Of a stretch of DNA of 33,902 nucleotides, positions 1 through 6,118 are shown one piece after another. The DNA is from Chloroflexi bacterium 13_1_40CM_65_17 (GTDB lineage: Bacteria > Chloroflexota > Dormibacteria > Dormibacterales > Dormibacteraceae). Location: positions 1-33,902 of the forward strand of contig MNES01000044.1 in assembly GCA_001917815.1 (NCBI GenBank), written 5' to 3'. Below the pieces are notes generated by a model that did not search any database, had not been told where the DNA came from, and worked only from the letters and a program-made list of their open reading frames with translations. Position 1 is the stretch's first letter, and each line of letters opens with the position of its first letter. A program made the translations under genes and the position numbers.

Positions 1-1
1 C

Positions 2-214
2 GAGGATGGTGATCTCGACTGGAACCTGCGAGCGGAAGAGATCGATAGGCGCGTGCGCGCGTTGCAGCCGTGGCCGGGCGCGACCCTCCCGACATCACGC
101 GGGCGGGTCAAGGTGCTGAGCGGCCATGTGGAAGGCGATCGTTACGTCCCCGACGTCGTGCAGGCGCCCGGCAAGAAGCCCGCGCCGGCGAAGCAGGTGT
201 TGAGAGATGCCTGA
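2..214 (+). CDS. fmt: Methionyl-tRNA formyltransferase, C-terminal fragment (5' end outside window)
   Basis: This is an open frame entering from the left edge and ending at TGA 212-214. It encodes about 70 residues. The segment around [20 protein letters not shown] and PGAT matches the C-terminal domain of Fmt, where a D/N-W, AEEI and R-x-NPWPGA pattern is typical; the run to VVQAPGKKP also fits the Fmt tail. Fmt formylates Met-tRNAfMet in the cytoplasm using 10-formyl-tetrahydrofolate. The catalytic N-terminal domain is not visible, so the assignment rests on the tail only. The last 8 bases overlap the smpB start, which suggests translational coupling of two translation-related genes. A different enzyme sharing this FMT_C domain is possible but less likely. 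Confidence 0.75.
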   Translation, partial: EDGDLDWNLRAEEIDRRVRALQPWPGATLPTSRGRVKVLSGHVEGDRYVPDVVQAPGKKPAPAKQVLRDA

Positions 215-671
215 GAAGGAGGTGCGCGAGCGCGACGTCGCTGTCAACCGCCGCGCCTATCACGACTACTTCATCGACGAGAAGCTCGAGGCGGGGCTCA
301 TGCTCACGGGCACCGAGGTCAAGTCGGTGCGCAACGGACGGACGAACCTGCGTGACGGGTTCGTGCGGATCGATGGCAATGAGGCATGGCTCGAGAACGT
401 GCACATCTCGCCGTATGCGCAGGCCAATCTCATGAATCACGAGCCCCTTCGTCCTCGCAAGCTGCTGCTCCACCGCAAGGAGATCTCGAGCCTCATCGGC
501 AAGGTGCGCCAGAAGGGGTACACGCTGATTCCACTGCGGGTGTACTTCACGCGCAACCATGCCAAGGTGGAGGTCGGTTTGGCGAGAGGAAAGAAGCAAT
601 ACGACAAGCGGGAGGCGATCGCCGAACGGGACGCCAAGCGCGAGATCGCGCGCGCGATGCGCCGCCACTAG
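207..671 (+). CDS. smpB: SsrA-binding protein SmpB
   Basis: SmpB binds tmRNA and delivers it to stalled ribosomes for trans-translation. The 154-aa product has the usual family length. Visible signatures are the N-terminal [18 protein letters not shown] block, [16 protein letters not shown], the conserved HISPY segment, a KLLLHRKEI helix, and a basic C-terminal tail with KKQYDKRE, which in the family is disordered until it enters the empty mRNA channel. ATG 207 overlaps the end of fmt by 8 bases and has an AGAG-rich upstream sequence, so translation is probably coupled to fmt. Its RNA partner ssrA lies about 10.5 kb downstream in the same window on the same strand. The gene is complete with no unusual feature. 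Confidence 0.97.
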   Translation: MPEKEVRERDVAVNRRAYHDYFIDEKLEAGLMLTGTEVKSVRNGRTNLRDGFVRIDGNEAWLENVHISPYAQANLMNHEPLRPRKLLLHRKEISSLIGKVRQKGYTLIPLRVYFTRNHAKVEVGLARGKKQYDKREAIAERDAKREIARAMRRH

Positions 672-674
672 CTT

Positions 675-711
675 CCCCTCTCGCCATCGGAGAGAGGGCT
701 AGGGAGAGGGG
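675..711. repeat. REP-like palindrome between convergent smpB and GNAT genes
   Basis: CCCCTCTC at 675-682 is the exact reverse complement of GAGAGGGG at 704-711, with a second nested GAGAGGG at 692-698 that can pair with the same left arm. The layout (CCCTCTC, short loop, GAGAGGG, TAGGG, GAGAGGGG) resembles the REP-type intergenic palindromes common in many GC-rich genomes. It sits just after the smpB stop and includes the stop codon and last codons of the convergent acetyltransferase gene. It could act as a bidirectional terminator or RNA-stabilising hairpin. There is no T-tract, so termination is an inference. Confidence 0.6.
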
Positions 712-1214
712 CGTGAAACCGGAAAGTCGTCCGCCAGCAGCTCCATCAGCAATCCGTCGTGCCACGTGCCGTCGGGCCCACGCTCGTACTTGCGCATAAC
801 TCCGACCGGCTTGAACCCGACCTTTTCATAAGCCCTGATCGCGCGCACGTTGTGCGCCGCGGGATCGATCGTCAGCCGATGGTGACCCCGCTCGGTGACG
901 AGATGTTTCGCGAGGGTGAGGATGGCATCCGGTCCGAGACCCTGGCCCTGCCAGTCGGAATGCAGCGCCAGATCGATGCCGGCGTGCTCGTACATCGGAT
1001 CGTTTTCCTCCGAGCACTGAATGAACCCGATGGTTTCATCGCCGGCTTCGATCATGAAACCGGACTCAGAGTCATCTGGGTTCAACGCGTCCTGGACGGA
1101 TCGCGATGGATCGCCCCACCATCGCGCGACATCGGGATCGGTGAAGATCCTGGTCAGCGCCTGTTCATCGCCGGGCCGCACCGGACGCAGCCTTACCCGT
1201 TTGCCACTCAACAC
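699..1214 (-). CDS. GNAT-family N-acetyltransferase (AAC(6')/RimJ-like)
   Basis: This is an acetyl-CoA-dependent N-acetyltransferase of the GNAT fold. With the GTG start at 1214 it has 171 residues. The N-terminal LSGKRVRLRPVRPGDEQAL is the usual beta1-alpha1 opening of RimJ/RimL and Acetyltransf_8 proteins. WQGQGLG (residues 88-94) is the acetyl-CoA pyrophosphate loop, and the segment ending NVRAIRAYEKVGF (122-134) is the C-terminal signature also seen in aminoglycoside 6'-acetyltransferases. Substrate is unknown; resemblance to AAC(6') does not show resistance. An in-frame ATG at 1271 would add 19 poorly matching residues. I prefer GTG 1214 because the family starts there and a CACAAT -10-like box lies 7 nt upstream. 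The C-terminal SRPSP is encoded by the REP-like palindrome. Confidence 0.85.
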   Translation of the reverse strand: MLSGKRVRLRPVRPGDEQALTRIFTDPDVARWWGDPSRSVQDALNPDDSESGFMIEAGDETIGFIQCSEENDPMYEHAGIDLALHSDWQGQGLGPDAILTLAKHLVTERGHHRLTIDPAAHNVRAIRAYEKVGFKPVGVMRKYERGPDGTWHDGLLMELLADDFPVSRPSP

Positions 1215-1220
1215 ATTCGG

Positions 1221-1227
1221 TATTGTG
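1221..1227. promoter_or_regulatory. Putative symmetric bidirectional -10 element for two leaderless genes
   Basis: On the plus strand TATTGT (1221-1226) is followed by 7 nt and GTG 1234 of the NUDIX gene. On the minus strand CACAAT (1227 down to 1222) is followed by 7 nt and GTG 1214 of the acetyltransferase gene. The two -10-like boxes overlap almost completely. Both would place the transcription start at or next to the start codon, and neither start has a Shine-Dalgarno sequence. Clear -35 boxes are not evident. The reading rests on spacing and symmetry only. Confidence 0.5.
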
Positions 1228-1233
1228 CCCGCG

Positions 1234-1722
1234 GTGTCTGAGAAGGTTGTCGATCGTGCGGCCGCTCGCATCGTGCTGCTGGATCCCGAAGACCGGATCC
1301 TTCTTCAACAGATCCGGCCGGACGAGTTCGAGGAGCGGACGGTCTGGCTGACACCAGGCGGCGGGCTCGCTCCGCGGGAGACGTACCGGCAAGCTGCGCT
1401 TCGCGAGCTCCACGAAGAAGTTGGTCAGGCCGGAGCATCGTTGGGTCCATGCATATGGGTGCGCAAACACGAGTTCGCATTTCGAGGAGCCACCTATCGA
1501 CAGCGCGAGAGGTTCTTCATCGCGCGGACTGAGTCGACCGCCATCGACAGCAGCCGGCACGACTCGATTGAGGCGGAGATCGTCTTGGGCTATCGCTGGT
1601 GGAAACTCGACGAGATCGACGGCGCCGCAAATACAGTGTTCGCGCCCAGACTTATTGCCAAGTTTCTCGCGCCGCTGATTGAAGGTCGCATACCAGACCG
1701 GCCGATAAACGTCGGTGTCTGA
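1234..1722 (+). CDS. NUDIX hydrolase
   Basis: NUDIX enzymes hydrolyse nucleoside diphosphates linked to another moiety, using a metal-binding Nudix box. The box is visible as GGGLAPRETYRQAALRELHE followed by EVG, matching G-x5-E-x7-R-E-L/V-x-E-E-x-G. The product is 162 aa from GTG 1234. It begins KVVDRAAARIVLLDPEDRIL, the normal first strand of the fold, so the longer in-frame upstream extension is unlikely. A GTG three codons upstream (1225) is an alternative. The C-terminal half carries a tryptophan-rich RWWKLDEI segment, usual in MutT-like proteins. Substrate cannot be told from sequence. The gene is divergent from the acetyltransferase and shares its promoter region. Confidence 0.9.
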   Translation: MSEKVVDRAAARIVLLDPEDRILLQQIRPDEFEERTVWLTPGGGLAPRETYRQAALRELHEEVGQAGASLGPCIWVRKHEFAFRGATYRQRERFFIARTESTAIDSSRHDSIEAEIVLGYRWWKLDEIDGAANTVFAPRLIAKFLAPLIEGRIPDRPINVGV

Positions 1723-1732
1723 TCAAAACCAG

Positions 1733-2644
1733 CTAGCCGGCTTCGCTCATCGACTCGACGATGTGGTTTCGGAGTCTTGCTCCAGTCGCCGCCCAGAGTC
1801 GTAGAGCGATCCTGTCATCGGCGCGCAGGGCCCGAAACTGCTCCGTGCTCGCGACCAGGGCGCGGACCGGCGTCATCGCGGTTACGGAGGCCCATGCCGG
1901 CCGGCTGTCGAGCATGCTCGGCACACCTACGAGCCCAGTCGACGTGATGCGTTCGAGCGGCTTGCCGCGCAAGGTCAGCTCCAGCTCGCCATCGATCACT
2001 ATCCAGAAGGCGCGGTTGGACCTGCCTTCATGGACAACCGTCGTGCCCGCGTCAACTTTGGCTTCGTCGAGGTTTCGCGCGATCATCTCGAGCTCTTTTC
2101 GCGACATGCCCGCAAAGACCGGCAGGCGGTAGAGGGCTTTGACTTTGTCAGTAAAGGTCAAGGGCGCCGCGCCCGAGTCGGGTGACGCCTCGTCGCCGAC
2201 GAGCCGATTGTCGTCATCCAGGAAAAGCACTGGCGCGGCCAGTCTGCGCATCAGGCGCCAATCACGATTCCGCCACCTCAGGAATTCACGTGGTTTGGAC
2301 CTGACCAGAACCGCGTGGGGATGCGCGGCGTAACACACCGCCGCGATCTCATCGACCACGTCGCCAAACCGCACGAGCAATCTGGTCGGAAGGGTGCGTT
2401 CGCTCAGAAATTGGTCTCGGAGCCGCTCCAGGTCGAACCTGGCAGCGGATTTCATCACTTGCATCGCCTGCCACGGAAGGACCAGCGCGCCTCGGTCAGT
2501 GCGAGACGCGCGAGTTACCTCCGGGAGGACCTGCAGCAGCGTTACCGAATAACCGCTTCCGTCGGCGTGGTCTCGCGCCGAACGAACCAGCGCCGAATCG
2601 CCATAGTCGCCTTCGATCAGAACCAATAGAGAGTTAGCGTTCAC
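1733..2644 (-). CDS. USP-like domain fused to a cyclic-nucleotide-binding-like domain
   Basis: The 303-aa product has two parts. Residues 1-145 (opening NSLLVLIEGDYGDSALVRSA, then TLLQVLPEV, RLLVRFGD, HAVLVRSKPR and a final PVLFLDDD strand) look like a universal-stress-protein or related Rossmann-type fold. Residues about 171-290 (YRLPVFAGMSRKELEMIA, GTTVVHEGRSNRAFWIVIDG, then GLVGVPSML and RPAWASVTA) form a Crp/cNMP-type beta-roll. The phosphate-binding cassette is degenerate: the usual FGE is replaced by VGV, although the later Arg-Pro-Ala is kept, so cyclic nucleotide binding is doubtful. No DNA-binding helix-turn-helix follows, so it is not a Crp-type regulator. It may be a stress or signalling sensor. 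The start is GTG; the next gene lies more than 300 bp away. Confidence 0.75.
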   Translation of the reverse strand: MNANSLLVLIEGDYGDSALVRSARDHADGSGYSVTLLQVLPEVTRASRTDRGALVLPWQAMQVMKSAARFDLERLRDQFLSERTLPTRLLVRFGDVVDEIAAVCYAAHPHAVLVRSKPREFLRWRNRDWRLMRRLAAPVLFLDDDNRLVGDEASPDSGAAPLTFTDKVKALYRLPVFAGMSRKELEMIARNLDEAKVDAGTTVVHEGRSNRAFWIVIDGELELTLRGKPLERITSTGLVGVPSMLDSRPAWASVTAMTPVRALVASTEQFRALRADDRIALRLWAATGARLRNHIVESMSEAG

Positions 2645-2703
2645 GCAAGACAGCGTGCGGCATTGGTGCCGGCCGATTGACCATGCGAGTACGACCGTAA
2701 GGT

Positions 2704-2748
2704 GGCGTGGTTCTTCGTGTCCCGTTCACGAAGACGCGGGACCACACC
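2704..2748. promoter_or_regulatory. Compact structured element: nested stems with possible pseudoknot
   Basis: GGCGTGGT (2704-2711) can pair with ACCACACC (2741-2748) with one mismatch. Inside it CTTCGTG (2713-2719) pairs perfectly with CACGAAG (2727-2733) around the 7-nt loop TCCCGTT. Loop bases TCCCG (2720-2724) are complementary to CGGGA (2737-2741), giving an H-type pseudoknot option. It lies 19 nt before a possible small ORF on the plus strand and 60-104 nt upstream of the fusion gene on the minus strand, so it could be a 5' UTR RNA for either, or a dyad operator in DNA. I do not recognise a known riboswitch class. Confidence 0.45.
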
Positions 2749-2766
2749 TCAGGGAATATGTGTGGC

Positions 2767-2883
2767 ATGCGAAGAATGGTCATCCTGGCGATGGTTGCGA
2801 TCGGTGCCGTCCGCATCATGTGGAGGGTACTCAGCCCCGCCGAGCGTCGCGGCTACGAGATGGAGTGGACCGCGGGCGAGTAG
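2767..2883 (+). CDS. Possible small membrane peptide (38 aa)
   Basis: ATG 2767 opens a 38-codon frame ending at TAG 2881-2883. It reads MRRMVILAMVAIGAVRIMW, a basic start followed by one hydrophobic stretch, then a charged soluble tail with SPAERRGYEMEW. This is the layout of a single-pass small membrane protein. CAGGGAA about 11 nt upstream is a weak ribosome-binding candidate. The foldable element at 2704-2748 lies just before it. I do not recognise a family, and a frame this short can arise by chance in GC-rich DNA, so this is a tentative call. Confidence 0.35.
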   Translation: MRRMVILAMVAIGAVRIMWRVLSPAERRGYEMEWTAGE

Positions 2884-2917
2884 AGCATTCTGCGATCCCC
2901 TTGATCAAACTCCTGAA

Positions 2918-2946
2918 TTGACCGGCGGTCGGTCGGAGGTTAGATT
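2918..2946 (+). promoter_or_regulatory. Putative sigma70-type promoter of the NHL-repeat gene
   Basis: TTGACC (2918-2923) and TAGATT (2941-2946) are separated by 17 bp, matching a housekeeping -35/-10 pair. The predicted start near 2953 would give a leader of about 15 nt that still includes the GGAGG ribosome-binding site just before ATG 2968. Confidence 0.5.
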
Positions 2947-2967
2947 GGCGAGAAAGGGGGTCGGAGG

Positions 2968-3930
2968 ATGAGAGTTAGCCGACGTCTGCGTTTGGCCACA
3001 TTGTTGGCCGGTGTGTTCCTCGTCGCCTTGTCACCCGCCGCGCAGGCGAGCGAGGGACTCACGCGGGTTCTAACCATGTCGCCACCGAACCTGCCCGAGA
3101 GCATCGCCCTCGACAACCGCGGCAACATGTTCATTGGAGCGCCCTTTGCGCACTCGGTGTTGATGGCCACCCGCTCGGGGACGATCTCGACGATCGGGAC
3201 CTTCCCTTCCTCAACGTTCCCGCTCGGGGTGAGGTTGGACCACAAGCGAAACGTTTTCGTCGCAGTGGCCGGCAGTGGCATCTGGGAGATTCCAGCGGCC
3301 GGTGGGTCCCAGCAGCAGCTCGTCAATCAGCCGGGCTTGTGGAATGGACTCGTGTTCGACCGTCGCGGCAACCTGTTCGTGTCCGATTCGCATGCCGGGG
3401 AAATCTGGCGCCTGAGCAAGAGCGGGACCTTTGCACTCTGGTCAAACAGTCCGCTGCTGTTGGGCACCACGGCCGCTGGACCGTGCGGACTTGTCCATCC
3501 CGCCGTTCCATCTTTTGGGCCGCTAGGCGCCAACGGTATGGAATTCAATAAGCACGGTGACCTGCTCGTGGCGAACACGGACTTCGGCACCGTCGTCCGC
3601 ATTCGGAGCCACCACGATGGCAGTGCCGGCGCAGCAAGCATCTTCGCCGGCCCCTCCTGCGACCTATGGGGCGCCGACGGTGTTGCCATTGACAACAGGG
3701 ACAACCTCTACGTCGCTGCGAACTCTAAGGGCCAGATCGATCGCGTCGATCCTGAAGGCGAGTTCGAGGTCATCGCTGCCGGCAATCCGTTGAGCTTCCC
3801 GTCCGACATCGCCGTTACGCGGGCCGGCGGCGACAGCCAGATTTTCATTTCCAACTTTGCGGCGTTCGCGACAAGCGCCGGCGCTCCAGGCGTGTTGAAA
3901 ATGAATATCGGGAGAGAGGAGTCGGACTAG
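2968..3930 (+). CDS. Secreted NHL-repeat / SMP-30-like beta-propeller protein
   Basis: The 320-aa product has a Sec signal peptide: basic MRVSRRLR, a hydrophobic core, and an AQA cleavage site around residue 27. The mature part is built of repeats of the form (hydrophobic)-x-D-x-R/K-x-N-x-(FVLY)-(VI), seen as SIALDNRGNMFIGAP, GVRLDHKRNVFVAV, GLVFDRRGNLFVSDS, GMEFNKHGDLLVAN and GVAIDNRDNLYVAAN. These are NHL-type blades of a beta-propeller, a fold used for ligand binding or for lactonase-like catalysis. No catalytic set can be assigned, so function is unknown beyond an exported propeller. ATG is preceded by GGAGG directly upstream. Its stop overlaps the stop of the convergent M23 peptidase gene by 3 bases. 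A second, larger propeller protein occurs at 8852-11107. Confidence 0.8.
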   Translation: MRVSRRLRLATLLAGVFLVALSPAAQASEGLTRVLTMSPPNLPESIALDNRGNMFIGAPFAHSVLMATRSGTISTIGTFPSSTFPLGVRLDHKRNVFVAVAGSGIWEIPAAGGSQQQLVNQPGLWNGLVFDRRGNLFVSDSHAGEIWRLSKSGTFALWSNSPLLLGTTAAGPCGLVHPAVPSFGPLGANGMEFNKHGDLLVANTDFGTVVRIRSHHDGSAGAASIFAGPSCDLWGADGVAIDNRDNLYVAANSKGQIDRVDPEGEFEVIAAGNPLSFPSDIAVTRAGGDSQIFISNFAAFATSAGAPGVLKMNIGREESD

Positions 3931-5189
3931 CCTTTAAAGGCTGACGGAGCGCCCGGGGGAAGATATGGCCTTGGATCGACAGGCTTCTGGTTGATCCGAA
4001 GCTCGAAGTGGAGGTGCGCCCCGGTTGAGTTTCCGCTCGACCCCTCCATCCCAATCGGCTGGCCCTGGGACACCGTCTGTCCGACGTTGACCACGGCGGT
4101 CGCCAGGTGGCCGTAGAGGGTGTCGAGCCCTCCCGAGTGAGCGATGACCACGTACTTGCCATAGCCGCTGGTCGTGCTGCCGACCACAGCCACCACGCCA
4201 TCGTCGGCGGCGTAGACGGGCGAGCCGAACGGTTCGACCAGGTCGATGCCGGTGTGGAAGTGTGGATATCCGCCATACGGCGGCTCCAACCCGAGCGCGC
4301 TCGGGCCGAAGGGTTGCGAGATCTGCGCCTGCGGCTCAGGCCAGACGAAGCGATACATCGTCGAGTGGCCGGGACTGGTCGGGATCTGGCCCACGTTGTT
4401 CGACTGGGACCAGAGCTGCACCTGCGTCCAAACCGCCTGCATCGCCGCGGCGATGATCGCGTCCTGCTGCTGCTGCAGCCAGTCGGCGACCTGCTGGGCA
4501 AGCTCGGTCGACTGCCTGCTCAGCAACGCCAGCTCGGTCTGGGTCTCCTCGACCTTTACCTGCAGATCTGCCAGCGATTTCTCCTGCTGTGCCTGGAGGA
4601 CCCGAAGCTGGGACAGCTCTGAGTTGAGCTCATTGCGAAGCTTGACCTGCTCATCGCGCGCGGCCTGTTCCTTCTCGCGCTGTGCCTGGAGCTCCGTCAG
4701 GTCGCGTGCCATGGAGGTCTTGAGCTCGGCCGCCCGGGCCCCGGCGGCGTTGAGGTCGGAGATTCGCGTCAGCAGGTCGCCCAGGCTTTGCGCCTGGCCG
4801 AGGACCACGAGCACCGAGCCCGGTTGCGCATAGATGGCTCTGGCCAGCTCTCGGATCTGGGCACGCTCAGCCTCGATCCGCCGCGTCGTCAACGCCTCCA
4901 GACGCTGTGCGTCCGCGATCTGCACCTCGAGGGCGACGATCTTCTGCTGAGCGTCGGCAATCTTGGTCTGAAGATCCGCCTGCTGGGCGGCGTTGTCCTG
5001 CAAGGACTTCCGCAGCTGCTGCTGGGCGGCCATCGCGTCGGCCAGGTTGCTGCCAAGCTGCGCGCGGATCTGGTCGATCATCGCCTGTTGCTGGAGCGGG
5101 TCGGTTGGCCCTGAGTTCGCGCCGGCCCCCGCCGGTCCGGCGCCGAGCACCAGCAGCGCGAGCCCTACGGCGACGATCAGCCGTTTCAC
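3927..5189 (-). CDS. FtsEX-associated coiled-coil M23 (LytM) peptidoglycan hydrolase
   Basis: The 420-aa product starts at GTG 5189, whose GTGA overlaps the ftsX stop. Residues 1-24 are a signal peptide. Residues about 32-260 are Gln/Ala-rich coiled coil containing LARAIYAQPGSVLVVLGQAQ and SLGDLLTRISDLN, a pattern typical of the PcsB/CwlO-type FtsX-interacting region. Residues about 290-410 are an M23 domain with HFHTGID (H312, D316) and AHLHFE (H392, H394), plus YGH at 359-361; these are the zinc ligands and catalytic histidines of active LytM enzymes, so it looks catalytically competent. It should cleave peptide cross-links in septal or lateral peptidoglycan when FtsEX hydrolyses ATP. Upstream in-frame sequence inside ftsX is an out-of-gene extension. 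It ends against the NHL gene. Confidence 0.93.
   Translation of the reverse strand: MKRLIVAVGLALLVLGAGPAGAGANSGPTDPLQQQAMIDQIRAQLGSNLADAMAAQQQLRKSLQDNAAQQADLQTKIADAQQKIVALEVQIADAQRLEALTTRRIEAERAQIRELARAIYAQPGSVLVVLGQAQSLGDLLTRISDLNAAGARAAELKTSMARDLTELQAQREKEQAARDEQVKLRNELNSELSQLRVLQAQQEKSLADLQVKVEETQTELALLSRQSTELAQQVADWLQQQQDAIIAAAMQAVWTQVQLWSQSNNVGQIPTSPGHSTMYRFVWPEPQAQISQPFGPSALGLEPPYGGYPHFHTGIDLVEPFGSPVYAADDGVVAVVGSTTSGYGKYVVIAHSGGLDTLYGHLATAVVNVGQTVSQGQPIGMEGSSGNSTGAHLHFELRINQKPVDPRPYLPPGAPSAFKG
3929..3942. repeat. Perfect 14-bp palindrome at the convergent gene junction
   Basis: AGCCTTTAAAGGCT is its own reverse complement. It covers the last base of the M23 stop codon and its final codons, and the last two bases of the NHL-gene stop. 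As RNA it has too small a loop to be a standard terminator. It may simply reflect the Ala-Phe-Lys-Gly codons, or be a bidirectional end signal. Confidence 0.35.
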
Positions 5190-6118
5190 GACTCGAGGTG
5201 CCTCCGCACGCTCACGAGCGATGTGCCCGAGCCGAGCCCCAGCCCGGTCGCGAATACGATCGTCGCCGCGAGGGCCGCAACCACGACCGTGACGCCGGGT
5301 GCGAACCGCGTGAAGGAGCCCGATCCCGCGGCGATCCCGGCCATCGCGAGGGCAAACGTGACCAGGCCCGCGGCCGCCCCCGCGAGGCCACCGGTGATGG
5401 CGCCCTCGACCACGAACGGCCCGCGCACCATCCAACGCGGTGCACCCACGAGCTGCATGATCGTGACCTCGTCTCGCCGTGAGTGGATCGCCGCTCGGAT
5501 GCTGTTCATGGTCACTGTGACGGCAACGAATCCGAGCAGCGACAGAAATGCGAATCCGGCGACCGCGACGCCGAACAAGACCGCCTGGATGCGCTGGTAC
5601 GCGCCCCGGTCATACGACGTCGGGTAGATCGGGTCCACCGCGACGTCGTTGCGGACCATCGAGTCGATGACCGCGATGTCGTCGATGTTCTTCACCTGCA
5701 CGTCGAGGCTGGCCGGAAATGGGTTGCTGTCGGTGGCGTCGGCCAGCTGCGTCAGCCCAGGCATGCGCTGCGCGCGAACCAGGGCTTGCGCTTTTGTCGT
5801 GTAGCCGACGCTTGCTACGCGCGGGTCGTTAGCGAGCCGATCCCACAGAGTGTCGACGTCCGCGGATGCGACTCCGTCACGCATGTACACATGCAGCAGC
5901 GAAGCCTGTGCGGCCTCGATCCGCTCCAGGTTGTACAGGGCGAAACCGCTCAAGCCGATCAAGCCCAACATGAGCAGGAGCAAAGTCATCGAGCCGAGCG
6001 CCGGCGTCGTGCTGCCGATGTTGCGGATCCAGTTCCGGGCTGCTCCCTGGAACAGGTAGCGGAAGACGTTGGTCGCGACAACCTGGACCACCCGACGGCG
6101 CGGGAACCGGCCCTTCAC
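5186..6118 (-). CDS. ftsX: Cell division permease-like protein FtsX
   Basis: FtsX is the membrane part of the FtsEX complex that transmits ATP hydrolysis to a periplasmic or cell-wall hydrolase. I take GTG 6118, which overlaps the ftsE stop as GTGA, giving 310 aa. It shows a cytoplasmic N-terminus with RNWIRNIGSTTPALGSM, a first membrane segment at about 43-62, an extracellular domain (about 65-190, with VYMRDGV, YTTKAQAL and NPFPASLDVQV, all typical of FtsX), then three more membrane segments with the FtsX-family stretch AIHSRRDEVTIMQLVGAPRW. The C-terminus VRRHLES ends at TGA 5186. A GTG five codons upstream is an alternative start. The 486-residue open frame extending back through ftsE is an antisense-free shadow, not a longer FtsX. 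Confidence 0.95.
   Translation of the reverse strand: MKGRFPRRRVVQVVATNVFRYLFQGAARNWIRNIGSTTPALGSMTLLLLMLGLIGLSGFALYNLERIEAAQASLLHVYMRDGVASADVDTLWDRLANDPRVASVGYTTKAQALVRAQRMPGLTQLADATDSNPFPASLDVQVKNIDDIAVIDSMVRNDVAVDPIYPTSYDRGAYQRIQAVLFGVAVAGFAFLSLLGFVAVTVTMNSIRAAIHSRRDEVTIMQLVGAPRWMVRGPFVVEGAITGGLAGAAAGLVTFALAMAGIAAGSGSFTRFAPGVTVVVAALAATIVFATGLGLGSGTSLVSVRRHLES

Larger units (their letters stand above)
2645..2967. other. Intergenic region between divergent genes, with foldable element, small ORF and promoter
   Basis: This 323-bp stretch separates the start of the minus-strand USP/cNMP fusion from the plus-strand NHL-repeat gene. Longer frames through it read as Arg- and Trp-rich sequence without recognisable domains. 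What can be supported is a compact inverted-repeat or pseudoknot-capable element (2704-2748), a possible 38-codon ORF (2767-2883) and a good -35/-10 pair (2918-2946). The rest shows nothing recognisable. Confidence 0.6.

Noticed and set aside
699-1271. Acetyltransferase as an aminoglycoside-resistance enzyme with an ATG start at 1271
   Set aside because: The signature is shared by many GNAT subfamilies, and the extra N-terminal 19 residues do not match the family.
2655-2971. Two frames of about 88 aa in the intergenic region before the NHL gene
   Set aside because: Arg/Trp/Ser-rich, no initiation signals, and they cross the promoter of the NHL gene.
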